A stretch of 64,000 bases of DNA, taken from the NCBI GenBank assembly GCA_035578905.1, contig JAQJVL010000282.1, positions 927,001 to 991,000 of the forward strand, given 5' to 3'. This DNA comes from Stictocephala bisonia (Eukaryota; Arthropoda; Insecta; Hemiptera; Membracidae). Both the position numbers and the translations under genes were made by a program. This document shows, piece by piece, positions 22,355 through 33,779 of the stretch (position 1 is the stretch's first letter; each line of letters begins with the position of its first letter). The notes beneath the pieces were generated by a model, which was not told the DNA's origin, ran no database searches, and saw nothing but the letters and a program-made list of their open reading frames with translations.

Positions 22355-22840
22355 CTAGGTTAGTTTTAAGTTCTCATTAAAGATTTCTCTCGAAAAAGCA
22401 TAAGATAACAGTCCTCTCCTTGATAGTCCCTCTTCATGATAATTTAGGACCGTGACATAAGCACCTGTAGACTGTTCAAAATTAACAATGTTCTTTTCAA
22501 AAACACGTGGAGAAATCCTGTCTCTGATATATCCCATTGGAGAACAAGAAAGATGTTGTAAATTTGTCTTCTTAAAACCTTCAATCAGTTCAGAGAAAGC
22601 TTTATTGTAACTCTCCAAAGATGGTTTAAGATGATATTCCAGTTTGGTCACTATACCATAAATAAATGCACCATCAGTAGTTCTCTGGCAAGTTATATTA
22701 TCACTACAGTAGTCAGACATGTTGGGTTGCCAATTGTACGGACACGGAAAATAAAAACCGTCCGTCAAAATACAGACTATGATAACCTTAGGTATTGAGT
22801 GTGGATCATAATATGTCATTTCAAGTTCAGATGGAATCAT
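22355..22840 (-). CDS. Macro-domain-like protein fragment
   Basis: A 161-codon frame, longer than expected by chance in this AT-rich stretch. The middle (AFIYGIVTK, about residues 53 to 61), a helix, LQHLSCSPMG (about 94 to 103) and VTVLNY (about 128 to 133) line up in order with the C-terminal half of OARD1/ALC1-type macro domains, which bind or hydrolyse ADP-ribose derivatives. The N-terminal half of the fold, with the ligand-binding asparagine and glycines, is not recognisable, and the usual IGCGLD glycine loop is altered, so activity is doubtful. It begins only a few bases from the piggyBac fragment on the other strand. It could be a transposon-borne domain or a host pseudogene. Confidence 0.45.
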   Translation of the reverse strand: MIPSELEMTYYDPHSIPKVIIVCILTDGFYFPCPYNWQPNMSDYCSDNITCQRTTDGAFIYGIVTKLEYHLKPSLESYNKAFSELIEGFKKTNLQHLSCSPMGYIRDRISPRVFEKNIVNFEQSTGAYVTVLNYHEEGLSRRGLLSYAFSREIFNENLKLT

Positions 22841-22844
22841 TTTT

Positions 22845-23120
22845 ATGAAGTGGATTGATAATAAACCTGTTTTCTTGGCATCTAACTTTGTTGGAAGTGG
22901 TCAACTTAATCAAGTAGAGGGCTGGGACAAAAAAAACAGGAAATATGTAAAAATTTATCGATCCGAGCTTGCAAAGAGATATAATCACGCAATAGGACTA
23001 ATTAGTTATTATAGAATATTTATAAAATCTGAAGTAGTGGACACTACATATTGTTTTTCACACTATAGATTTGCAGCTCTCCAAGCTTGGCTGGATTACA
23101 AAAATTATGGTTCCACCTAA
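22845..23120 (+). pseudogene. piggyBac transposase, C-terminal catalytic part (fragment)
   Basis: The frame MKWIDNKPVFLASNFVG, WDKKNRKYVKIYRSELAKRY and the following tyrosine-rich segment match the region just after the second catalytic aspartate in piggyBac transposases, up to ALQAWLDY. Key residues are changed: the GVD motif reads LISYYR here, and the upstream catalytic aspartates are missing. The zinc-finger end of the same protein follows at 23340 after about 220 bases of non-coding sequence. It is a broken copy, not an active transposase. Confidence 0.7.
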
Positions 23121-23339
23121 TAAAATAATGGACTTGATGCATTCCAGACTCTGATTAGCTGATAGCCTTATCAATAAAGGTAAGGTCCAACATACCTCAT
23201 TTAAAATTACCAATACATTGAAGCAGTATACTAACTAAAATTAGGTTATACCAATAAAGTGTGCAAATAAAGTATTAAAATTTTACAATTATTATTACAA
23301 TAGGCTGATACAATGTTCTTATAAGTGTATTGTTGTTAT

Positions 23340-23601
23340 AGGGAAACGCAGTAATTCAAAGAAGCGAGGAAGACCCATTTTGACCACTCCTGTTATAAGA
23401 AGGAAGGGTATGAAAAGAAGACCCTTACAAGTTGTTGAGTTTGATGGTGTCGACCTCTTTCCTTTGCTTGAAGACAGTAAAGTACTAAATCGATGTAAAT
23501 ATCCTGGATGCAAGGGGAAATCACAGATCAAATGTAAAAACTGTAAAAAAAATTTTTGTTTAGTAAATAAATCTCAAACTGCCTTATGCCATCCCATGTA
23601 A
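23340..23601 (+). pseudogene. piggyBac transposase cysteine-rich C-terminus
   Basis: The frame VVEFDGVDLFP, then RCKYPGCKGKSQIKCKNC and FCL..ALCH gives the cysteine-rich, RING-like C-terminal zinc finger of piggyBac transposases. The spacing of the first six cysteines is good. An AG at about 23339 to 23340 could be read as a splice acceptor, which would join it to the fragment at 22845; equally it may just be decay. Confidence 0.7.
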
Positions 23602-24793
23602 AGTAATTAATTACTTATGCCATAAAACTATCAATTATTATTTAGTTTGTTTTTTTTTTTTTATGTGTTGTTTTATTATAACCTTTGTATAAAATAATCT
23701 CAGATAAGAAGGAAATGTTTGTTGTAAAGTTTGTTTTATGAATTGATTTGGAAAGAATATTTATATTAACTAAAATTTTACGGTGTGGCAATTGAATTAT
23801 TTAATAGAGAAAAATTTTTGAGCAAACAGTAGAGCGTAAAGTTTGTTACATAACTTTTATGTAAGTAACAAATGAACATATTGATAGAAATTTTAATATT
23901 TTGCCATCTTTAAGAAGAGATATGTTTTGGTCTCTCAAAAATGGTTCTTACACATCAATAGTACTAATTTATAGAGTTCTGTTTCGATCAAATTAACCAT
24001 TGGGCCTATAGCCTTTATGTATAATAGATAATTCTAATGATCTATTTGATTATCAAAGGTAAATTAAGTTAATAAAAAGTCCTAATGTTTTGAAATTGAA
24101 GTAAGTTTTGGCACTATGAAAACGTTTGCAGGTGTAAAATAAATTAAAGTGCTATATTTAAGAGAGAATTCAGAACATTTATTTATTGCCTATTTAAAAA
24201 ACAGCTTTTGTAATGTAAGATGATGTGAAGAGCAGTTTGATGGGAAATTACACCTTTTGTGCTACCTTGACGAGTTTGTGCATGGCCTCCACAAGGGTGG
24301 GGCTGGCTGAGGGCCCAGGCTTGAGACAATTTTTTTAATTTTAATTGAAAAATATAATTAAATTCAAATTACATACATAGCCCCTTTCAAATAAAAATAC
24401 CTTTAAGATAAATTACCGTAGGGTCGTCTCTACTGTATTTATTTAAAGCTTACTTAAATCTTAACCCAAGTACGAACATAGATTTGTTCATAAACAGTGA
24501 AGCAAAAGCATCTATGTATAGTTTATATATTGATGAGCAAAAGTAGTTGCAGAGGTAGAAGGCATTCCACCTAAGTTTGTTGTGGAATCCCGATGAAAAG
24601 ACACCTGAACAATTTCAGCTAGAGGCATACAATGCATTCAAATCGTTTTTGTTTTTTCTGTTTTGGATTTCATTATGGCCGATTTAAAAACCAGATTTTT
24701 AAGTTGTGAACAAATATGTGAACTGTTTTCGCCAGTTATTTCATTTATGGACTTGGAAAATTCTGTACTTGGGGTATAAAAAAAGCGATCTTA
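23602..24793. other. AT-rich intergenic stretch
   Basis: Apart from the possible terminal exon at 24248 to 24319 on the minus strand, I see no gene or clear repeat here. Confidence 0.6.
24248..24319 (-). CDS. Possible terminal exon of an unknown gene
   Basis: On the minus strand a 24-codon stretch stands out by GC content from its AT-rich surroundings. After an AG at 24320 to 24321 it reads PGPSASPTLVEAMHKL then VKVAQKV and a TAA stop. The sequence looks protein-like rather than random, but I do not recognise it, and no upstream partner exon is evident between here and 26000. A conserved-sequence search would decide. Confidence 0.3.
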   Translation of the reverse strand, partial: PGPSASPTLVEAMHKLVKVAQKV

Positions 24794-26427
24794 TACAGGG
24801 TGTCCCGTAAGTATCCAGCCAAACTTCTGGAGGTCATTCCTTGGATTAAAACAAACAAAAAATGTCATATGTACAAATCGTCTATCTCGCTCCATTACCC
24901 GGCTATCTGTCTGTATGTGTTTTTTACTAAAAGCTTAATATCTTTAAAGTTATTTAAGATAAAACCATGAAAATTTGTATGAATGTTAAACTTCATAGTG
25001 TTCATGTACTATTTAAATTTCATTTGTTTACAGTAACCCTTTTCAAAATGGTGGCCATTTTAAATATTTAAAGCCAAATATCTTAACCTTAAATTTTACT
25101 AAAAACATGTAAGTTACAAAAAAGTTTAAGAATTTATTTCTAAAAATAATTGTATAAAAAGTTTCAAGATTGAACAAATACTAACTGAGATATTACAATT
25201 TCTATCAAATATAAGTACGCTTGATATTAATAAAATTGGAAACTTTAGTAAAGTGACATTTATTTACTAAAAACTAAATACAGTGGGAGTAGGTTGGAAG
25301 TGACGTTTATTACAACACAAAAACAACAGTAAAGAAAAACAAAAGAAAACAATACTAGTGATCCTACAACATGTGCTCAAAGTGTCATGTAGTAAAGTGA
25401 CATTTATTTAATTTTTTTTTTTTTTTTTTTAATAAAAATTAAATTAGTGCTAAATAGATGTTTACAGCTGATTTGGAAATTGAAAATATATACAGTCAAT
25501 GATTATCAGCTGACTGTAATATTGAAAGTTCGTTGTTAGAAAACACCTATTTTATTTGTTATTGATTGGAGTTCATTACTAAACAAAAACAGTGATGTTA
25601 AGGGGTTCTTGAGATAGTTTTTGTGGTTTTTGCCATGCCTCCTGATTTAAACCCCCTGGACTTCTTTCTATGGGGTTAACTTAAATCTTTAGTATACCAA
25701 ACACCTGTTGGAAGTATTGAAATGTTAAGGGAAAAGTAGTGGATGGCTGTAATACGATTAGACAGAAACCGGGTGTATTTGAACGAATGAGAAGTTCTAT
25801 GAGAAATCGACTGGAACGATGTATGAATGGTTGGCACTTTGAGCACATGTTGTAGGATAACTAGTATTTTTTCTTTTGTTTTTCTTTACTGTTGTTTTTG
25901 TGTTGTAATAAACGTCACTTATAACCTACTCCCACTGTATTTAGTTTTTAGTAAATAAATGTCACTTTACTAAAGTTTCCAATTTTATTAATATCAAGCG
26001 TATTTTTATTTGATAAAAATTGTAATATCTCAGTTAATAGTTGTTCAATATTAAAACTTTTTATACAATTATTTTTAGAAATAGATTCTTAAACTTTTTT
26101 GTACCTTAGATGTTTTTAGTAAAATTTAAGGTTATTAAGATATGTGGCTTTAAAAATTTAAAATGGCCGCCATTTTGAAATGGGTTATTGTGAACAAATG
26201 AAATTTAAATAGTACATGAACTCTATGAAGTTCAACATTCGTACAAATTTTCATGGTTTTATCTTAAATAACTTTAGAGATATTAAGTTTTTAGTAAAAA
26301 ACATATACAGACAGATAGCCGGATAATGGAGCGAGATAGACGATTTGTACATATGAAATTTTTTGTTTGTTTTAACCCAAGGAATGACCTCCAGAAGTTT
26401 GGCTGGTTACTTACGGGACACCCTGTA
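24794..26427. mobile_element. Tc1/mariner-like element with very long inverted repeats
   Basis: The ends are TACAGGGTGTCCCGTAAGT and its inverse, flanked by TA, the usual target duplication of this superfamily. The two arms (about 24794 to 25386 and 25834 to 26427) remain well matched in inverted orientation for nearly 600 bp each. The centre holds a remnant PDLNPLDFFLWG on the plus strand near 25640, a C-terminal motif of Tc1/mariner-type transposases, interrupted by a stop. It is non-autonomous now, and a transcript through it would fold into a long double strand. Confidence 0.85.
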
Positions 26428-27000
26428 TATGAGTATCCTTCAGACTTTGTAGATTCAGACAGAAATTGTTCGAATGAATAACGTCCACAATACAGTTTTT
26501 GTTTGACTTACATTATAATAATTTATTTTTAAACTTTACTTATGCAATTATGCTTTAACACGTGACCGCGAAAATGGGGGGGGGATCGTCACAGACAAGG
26601 CCCGTAATACAGTAGTATGTGGGGCCATGAGTTTGTGAGTACATGTGATAGTAGGCCAGCTATTGCAGATAAAGCTAACATAGTTTAGTATAATAAAATT
26701 AATGATTGTAGTCGTTTTGTTAAAAATAGTTTAATCAAAATATATATATATATAAAAAGTAATTATTAAATATATTTATATAAAAAGCTTAATTCCGTTG
26801 TTTTATTGTTGTTTGAATTAAGTTGAAACTTTTTAAAGAAAATAAATAACTGCCTGAAGATAACTTATTGCAATGTGCACTGCTCTTATTCAATGTCCAA
26901 CCAATTAAGACACCAACAAAACAATCGCTGCTTGTGGCTACAAATTAATATTGTCATAATGAAATAATCAATTAATGTACTACGGTAGTTAAAATGATAT
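26428..27000. other. AT-rich stretch without recognisable genes
   Basis: Nothing supported here beyond a short run of nine or more G near 26576 and a small TA repeat near 26741. Confidence 0.6.
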
Positions 27001-27400
27001 CCAGCATCGGTAACGACTTTCTTTACAAATAGTCAGTTTAACGACGTGCACACTATAACAGACAAAGACTCCTGTAATAACCGTGAGAAGACGTGAACGG
27101 GCAGTGGGCATAAAATGGAATTACCTCCGTTGATATATGGCGCGTTAATATCCGCAATTAATGTACTAGCTGCAGTGCCGCGTGAGTGTGGGGTGCGATG
27201 GGCCGTGACGTCACAGGAAGCTCCCAGGACGCCCCGCACATCACTTCCGGCTCAGATTACCCCACGAGGGTGCAATATGGTAAGCGCCCACCTGCACTGT
27301 TTCCAAGCCGCAAGGGTGTGATTCTAGAGTGTTCACACAGAGAAAAAAGAAATAGAAGTCGATCTCTTATGGCCGCAGCGAGCGCCTAAGTGTATATATA
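27001..27400. promoter_or_regulatory. CpG-rich stretch with a CRE, possible promoter
   Basis: About 300 bases with far more G, C and CpG than the neighbourhood, including a TGACGTCA palindrome at about 27206. Such islands in AT-rich insect genomes often mark promoters or first exons. Short frames on both strands are not convincing as proteins. I cannot assign a gene. Confidence 0.3.
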
Positions 27401-27891
27401 TCTAGTAATAATTACTACGTTTGTCCTTTAACGTGTTGGGGTCATAAAGGAGGAACTGATAAAGTGGTGGCCCTGTCGTCGAATTGCAGTGTGTAGAAAT
27501 AACCACTCGACATACATTCAGCGCATTATTGCATACGACCTATGTGTCATTCTTCTCTGTGGTGTAGACCTACCAAATATATTGTTAACTAATAATTTGG
27601 AGATGGATTTATTTTGTGTAACAACAAAATTGGTCATGTAGGCCTATTTTTTAGCCATCTCCTATGATAATATTCTTTCACTTTCAGGCTTTGCAACTAA
27701 AGTAGGCATAGTGGGAGAGGTACTAGAACGGAGGCTGGAAATCGTTAGTAGAAAAACCTGTGCTCTAAATTCTTTTCACGATAAAAGCCAAAAATATGGG
27801 TTTCTACTTCAACGATTCGGTCCGTAATAATGATCGTACCGTAACACTTGAAGAGCCGCTTGATCGGCGAAGAACTATTCTAGTGGACCAT

Positions 27892-27939
<48 letters not shown>

Positions 27940-29382
27940 TTAGTATTGTTGTACCTTCTTTATAATTAAATTAGTGAAACTTTAATTATTTTAAATTAAA
28001 AACAACAATGCCATCTCATTAGATTGGACCTACTCACACAATGTTCACTCCATAAATTCGATCAAAATAACCACCCCACAAACATCAGTGCCTGGCAAAA
28101 CACATAGAACACATTTCATCATAATTAAAAACACAGGGGAACAAGTTCTCAGGCCAGCTAGTGATCTAATATACAGGAATAAATTCGTATCTCACTTTTG
28201 TTAGGGCATGGTACAAATAAAAATATTATCGCCTACAAATAAACAAATAATGTCTTATCTCGACGTTCTTCATGTAAGACTGGTCTTATGCAACGCGTTC
28301 AGCGTCGCACGTTTCTGAACGCTGAAGTAGGTGCGTTTCACGTCGGATATGCGTTTTCACGGTTGGCTGCCACGGCGTGTGACATTTTCGAAATATAACC
28401 AATAAGACTGTTTGTCATTGAGTTGATGGTTCATGTTCAACGTTTCCTGAATGTGGCTATCAGTAAGTTGTAGATCTTGGAGTAAACAGTAACAAGTCGG
28501 GTACGTGGTACGTGTCCTTAGAGTTGTGTGTGTAAGGACAAAGGTGGGGGTGGGACTCATAGAGTCTCCATAAGTATGGAGCTACATGAGATAGTCTCTT
28601 ATGTAATATTTATTAGCATTTGATTTAGATGGCTGTGGTGAAGGTCATATTATATTTCACTGGGATGTTTTTGAGATGATCACGCAATCTGTCGAGAGTA
28701 ACAAACTTAAAATATTCATTAATCGATTTCACTCATCAACTTGAAAAGTTGGGAATCATTTCATTGTCTTTACTAATTTACTGAAATGATTGATAGAATG
28801 GGTTTATGTTAATTATTTTTAGATTCAGAGACAACAAAATTGTGTTTTTTTTTTCTATTTTCTGCTTCTTTGGTATAACTTACTACTGTATTACGTGCAC
28901 ATACAAACATGATGGTGAGAATGTCGTAGGTTTGGGCATTTACCAGACACACATTAAAATCAATGGTTTGGGAGTCTTATAAAGACGCCTCATGAATATT
29001 TGTAGTGTACTTAAATTATTATGAGGATATTTTTTTATACTGAGTTGAAAATGTTTCGTTTAGTCATGAAACTTATCGGTAGTAATCGAAATTTTTCATT
29101 CAGGGTTCAGTACTCTATCACGCAAGAACTACTGAACCCAATGCATCTGAAATTGTGTAGGTATGGACATTCTTAGGATCTCTGGTTAACACTTAGGTCT
29201 ATCTTTATTTTGAAATGCCATCAAGAAATCACCCCAGGGGTACTAAAAAGTATCAATGTAACCCCTATGGCAATACCAATTTGACAATTAATTTTCCGTA
29301 ATAGTTTCATAAATCAGCTATTGGAATGTCCATGTTGGGTGGTAGTCATTGTGCGGATGTTTTGTAGGGGAGATAACTGAGT
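27401..29382. other. Intergenic stretch, includes a 46-base T tract
   Basis: No recognisable gene. A run of 46 T lies at 27893 to 27938, which could be the tail of a retrotransposed sequence on the minus strand or simple slippage. CpG-containing sequence near 28290 to 28380 has no clear coding frame. Confidence 0.6.
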
Positions 29383-29590
29383 ATTAGGCTTGTCAATTAG
29401 CTGAAAACCAGACCAGCACTACGTGGTTCGGATTCCACGTTAAGCTGTAGGTCCCTTAGTTGACCTGGCTGTTGGGCTATTAATAAATTGCCCTTTCTGA
29501 GGAACAGTTGAACTCAGTTAGTAACCAGACTAAACTCATCCTACACTCATATAATCATTCATATTCGCCTTAAAATACCAACAACGTTGT
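29383..29590 (+). mobile_element. SINE family A copy
   Basis: Plus-strand copy with TACGTGGTTCGGATTCCACG (box-B-like) near 29419 and the shared body GGGCTATTAATAAAT, followed by a decayed 3' end. It lines up with the reverse complements of 14412 and 53228. Confidence 0.6.
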
Positions 29591-29763
29591 GTCGGCGTGT
29601 CATATGTAAGAATGTAACAACTTACATAATTCTGAAGTAACCACAACCACGGTTACTAGAAATTGTTGTATAGCCCTAAGAAAAGCTAGGAATCACGACG
29701 AGGATGCGCAGTAGACTGTGTGACTGTGACGTCAAATTGGCGAAATCACCTTGTTTGATTATT

Positions 29764-30632
29764 CCACGGTACTAGAAAAGACGGTGGCGATTACACGCAT
29801 GATGCGCAGTAAATATTTGTGTCATTGACGTCACACAGACGTATCAGCTGGTTCATCTGTTACACTGAATGTAGTAATAATCAGTAACTGCTCTTCCTGA
29901 ATCACTTTTTTCATTAACAACAAGTTTCATACCCGTTAATAACTATTATTAAGGCTATAAAAATACTTTCAATAATAAAATTATTAATATATAATATTGA
30001 AACTTCTGTTTAACAGTTGGTTAATATTAAAAGATGGTTCGATTGGGTTTTATTTGGAAATGTATAAACAAATAAAAGTGTCATGTATTGTGTCTGAAAT
30101 AAAAGAGTCAGTTTTTTTTAATAAAAAAAGAGTTCTTTTGTCTAAAAATGTTCTATTTTTATTTCTTTTTGCCAAATGTTCATAATAATGTGTGAGTGAG
30201 CGGGTGGGTCGATACCACTGTACGTGTATGGGGGTGGGTGGGTGGGTCAAAACCACTGTACTTGTGTGGGTGGGCGGATGGGTCAATGCCATTGTACGTG
30301 TATGAACCCACCCTGTCATCTTCACAATCATTTACAAACAGATATCTGTTCGTGGACGAGAAGATTAACAATAGTGAAGTATATATTATAGGAGTTGATA
30401 CTTATAATAATACCATTGGTATTATTATAAGTATCTGTATTATATTAGTAATAGTTATTAACGGGTTAAAGCCTTGTTGTAAATTAAACCCGTGATTTAG
30501 GAAGAGCAGTTTCTGAATCACTACAGTCAGTGTAACAGATGAATCAACTGATACGTCTGTGTGACGTCATTGACACCAAAATGTATTGCGCATCATGCGT
30601 GTGATCCCAACCGTATTTTCTAGTTACCGTGG
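29764..30632. mobile_element. Foldback element family F, copy 1
   Basis: About 869 bp with inverted arms of about 200 bp beginning CCACGGTACTAG and ending CTAGTTACCGTGG. The flanks carry the 6-bp direct repeat ATTATT. Each arm contains GCGCATCATGCG-type sequence and a TGACGTCA site. No transposase is encoded. The centre holds a G-rich minisatellite that the other copy (61328 to 62102) lacks. The superfamily is not clear to me. Confidence 0.8.
30196..30313 (+). repeat. G-rich minisatellite, three units, with a G-quadruplex motif
   Basis: Three units of about 40 bases, each with a GTAC(G/T)TGT core and a GGGTGGGT-type run. At 30228 to 30248 four G-runs are separated by single T, a classic intramolecular G-quadruplex pattern. 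It interrupts the family F element. Confidence 0.7.
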
Positions 30633-30845
30633 ATTATTCCATAAAATACAGGTAACTAAATCTACCAATCTCATAGAAGCATTCAGCTAAATAGTAGGCA
30701 AGTTATTTACTAATTACCAGCTGGAATTGTAACCTACGGGAATTGGAACAGTATTTTTTGTGTTTGTTGTTGCCATTTCGCCCATGTGACGTCATAGGAG
30801 ATGCGCGTGATACCTACTGTCTTCTTTCCTAGGGGTAACGTGACC

Positions 30846-31443
30846 ACAACGCACTTTTGCATTATACAGATGCCAGTGGGTACATGTTTTGTATTACTGA
30901 ATGCAATACGCACAATATAAATCAACGTAAACCCCGTACGAAGGGCGGGTACTCTGCTAGTACAGTACCCTATAATACTGTCAGAAGTATTCTTATTGCG
31001 TTTTTACTTCACATATAAATAGATAACGAAGTAGTTATCAGACATATATTTTTCTGAAGTCATAAAATCGGAATTGGTTTTCAACACTTTCATCTTTTCT
31101 AGTCACCATTTTATAGGTTTTCTTAAAAGGATTCCAGATGCGTTTTATGGTTCATGATTTGATTTTATGGTTTTCAGTTTCAAGGTCAATGATTTAGTTG
31201 TGTTTGAACAGTGACGACGCATTGACGTTTGTAAAGCTTATAAGCAGCTGTGCAAATCGGAAAGACGTTTATATCGATTGGGTTAGTATTGCTAAATCTG
31301 TTTTTACAAGATGTATTTTCTTAATAATTAAAATTTTCAGACCTCAGTATTTAAGAAAATAAAAATATTAATTACTTATTATTTTACAGTAATTTGTGTT
31401 ATTCCTCTCAAAAGACTTTTGGGAATAACCAGAATCATAAGCC
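30846..31443. other. AT-rich stretch without recognisable genes
   Basis: Nothing supported in this interval. Confidence 0.6.
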
Positions 31444-32066
31444 TTAAGAGTCTGCAGAGGCTGTCGGCCATGTTGTTTTTAATCCCATAAGAACAATGTT
31501 ATTTGCTAATCCATATTTTTTCATTATTTATTGACCAAAGTTGTGTATGATGTGTCATTTTAAACGTTATCATATTGCGCATTGGCTTTGCTTTATGATA
31601 TTTTCAATACATACATGCGCCTAGTTTTGAAAAGTGGCCGAGCAGTCTTAGGCGTCAAGACTTTGAGCTTGGGTTAGAGATAGCGCTGGTTCGAATCCGG
31701 TCTAGACTGGAATATTTATCAGTAATATTCACCATCTACTGTACTGGTTTGTCTCCTTACTCTGCCTGAATAAGTTCCTCGCACAGATCAACAGTCTATG
31801 GGGAATGGGCAGAGTAAGGTTATGAAGGAAGTTCGGCCTCTCCTTGAAAAAAAAAAATAAATAAAAATAAAAACTTCCAACTAAATATTTTGTACATTAA
31901 AAAAAAAAACTAATTAGGAATTTGCAAAGTAATTCCAACGTGCAATTTCATTTTCCATCAAATGTAATTTATTTTTCGACAAGTGTGATCGTATGTCCAG
32001 TTCGAAAAAAACATTGTCCTTATGGGATTAAAACCAACATGGCGGACAGTCTCTGCAGACTCTTAA
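31444..32066. mobile_element. TTAA-flanked MITE family M, copy 1 (split by a SINE)
   Basis: TTAA at both ends, then inverted repeats of about 55 bp starting AGAGTCTGCAGAG and including AATCCCATAAG. The interior matches the copy at 53772 to 54217, but here a tRNA-like SINE is inserted after GTTTTGAAAA. It has no coding capacity. Confidence 0.8.
31635..31870 (+). mobile_element. SINE family B, tRNA-Leu/Ser-like head
   Basis: The head has GTGGCCGAGCAGTCTTAGGC (A-box region) and GGTTCGAATCC (perfect box B, 31688 to 31698), as in type II tRNAs. The body runs through ACTCTGCC and GGGCAGAGTAAGG blocks to an A-rich tail. Family M copy 2 shows the empty site. A 3' fragment on the other strand lies at 33607. 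Confidence 0.85.
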
Positions 32067-33606
32067 TGAAAAGAATAAAAGAATTGTATGTGTACTCAAA
32101 TATTTTGATTTTTAACAGTTTATATGACTCAGTTACTGTGAATGGGGTCTTTGGACAGTATGACCAGACGTCCGGCTTTGGCCGGACATGTCCTCATTTT
32201 TAAGGCTTGCCTTCTCGGCTCTTTTTAAAATATAGAATTGTCCAGCTTTTTAGAAATTCTCTATTACACAGCAATTAGTCATAAACTAAAGTTTGCGCAT
32301 AGTCTCAGAACAAGTCTTGTTTCTTGCTAGGCGCTGGGGCTGAACAACCAACGCCAACATAATAATATGGAAGCTCATGCGCCAGTTAGGAGTGTTTGTT
32401 GTTAAGAGAGTTTTTAACGAAGTTTTGCACTTGAAATGGTTATAATTTTTAACAGCTGCAAGACTTGTTATTATTATTTTTTTCGGATCTTTTAAAAGTT
32501 TGTGAGTTTTATTTTTCCATACCTTGCTCAAACTCAAGTGCAAAACGTATTTTTTCAAGTATGAATGAACAATAGTCAGATGAAAGGAACCGGCTTTCTA
32601 TTGAGTCCGTTAAGAGTTAGTTAAATACAATTTTAAAAACTTTTCTTGTATTGAATTTCAGAAATATTTATTGATTAAACCAGATATTTTGATAAAATTT
32701 CTCAAATACGAAGACATGTAAATGACATGAGAACATTGTACGAAATCAAGTATATAAACTCTCACAAAATTGGTTTATTTTAATTTTAATATAAGAATTT
32801 TTAATTAATATAAGAATGTTCATAATAAATATATTGTAATACGAATATGGCATACTTTTATTCTGTCCGGCTTTTTTTTGCAAATGTCTTCCTTTTCCAT
32901 GACAAACTATCCTGCTTTCCAATTTTTGGACCTGGTCACCCTAACTTTGGAGCCCTGGATTCGACCAGTTAAATCTATTGTATGGAGCTATGTAAAGTGG
33001 GTATATAATATAGTTAGACTTTTAAAGCTATTTTTAGATACTGTAAGTAAATAAATAGTGATGAGTAAAGCAGAAGTGCCTTGGAAATGGATGTGTTATA
33101 AACATGATGGTTGACTGTTATCTGTACATGAGGGAGTCGTAAGGGAGGGTTGGACAAAATGTCAATGGCCGTGGCTAACAGAATTTATCCTTCAAACTGA
33201 ACATTTTTACGGTTTGAAATGACACTAAACATTTGAATAAGTAAAAATTTATAATTGATCGGTTTTTAGATGTGGTTTTCAATTAATTAAGTATAGGCTT
33301 ATTAGCTTTATAGTATTCTGAATAGTTCGTCCTATCTTTAGTCTGTATTCAGGGAATTGTTTAAATCATGAACTTCCCCTTTTATTTAAACATTGATTTA
33401 CAGTTTTTTAAGTAGATTTTTGTTCTAGTTTTGTAGACTCATTAAAAAACTAAACTGACATTAAACTTTTTTAATGAGGAACAGTTTTGTTTGGAACATA
33501 GATAGTGTTTATATAAAGTTCCAGCTAACCCTTGGTACTATACGTCAATGTAAATGTACACGTAGATGGTACACGTAAAAATGTACACTTTAATGTGAAT
33601 GTAGTA
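32067..33606. other. AT-rich stretch without recognisable genes
   Basis: Short frames only; the minus-strand frame at 32286 to 32558 has no familiar motif. Nothing supported. Confidence 0.6.
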
Positions 33607-33702
33607 TTTTTTTTTTTTTTTTTTTTTAGAAGAGGCCGATCTCCTTCTTAACCTTACTCTGCCCCATTCCCAATAGACCATATGTGTGGGGAACTTGTTA
33701 AG
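33607..33702 (-). mobile_element. SINE family B, 3' fragment
   Basis: A 21-base T tract followed by the reverse complement of the family B 3' half (GGCCGATCTCC, TTACTCTGCCCCATTC). The tRNA-like head is missing. Confidence 0.7.
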
Positions 33703-33779
33703 ATCAATAGCCTATGGGGGATAGTCAGTTTAATGAAATATATACTGCTCATAAAAATCTACATTTAGAAGTAACTATC

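Larger units (their letters stand above)
29647..30845. mobile_element. Older foldback element (family F), split by a younger copy
   Basis: Outer arms at about 29647 to 29757 and 30735 to 30845 are imperfect inverted repeats: both carry GCGCA or GCGCGT, then TGACGTCA and GGCGAAAT in mirrored order, and start with a diverged CCACGGTTACTAG. The better-preserved family copy at 29764 to 30632 is inserted into it. Confidence 0.6.

Noticed and set aside
27893..27938. Poly-T tract as the 3' end of a retrotransposed gene
   Set aside because: No coding or repeat sequence could be recognised on either side.
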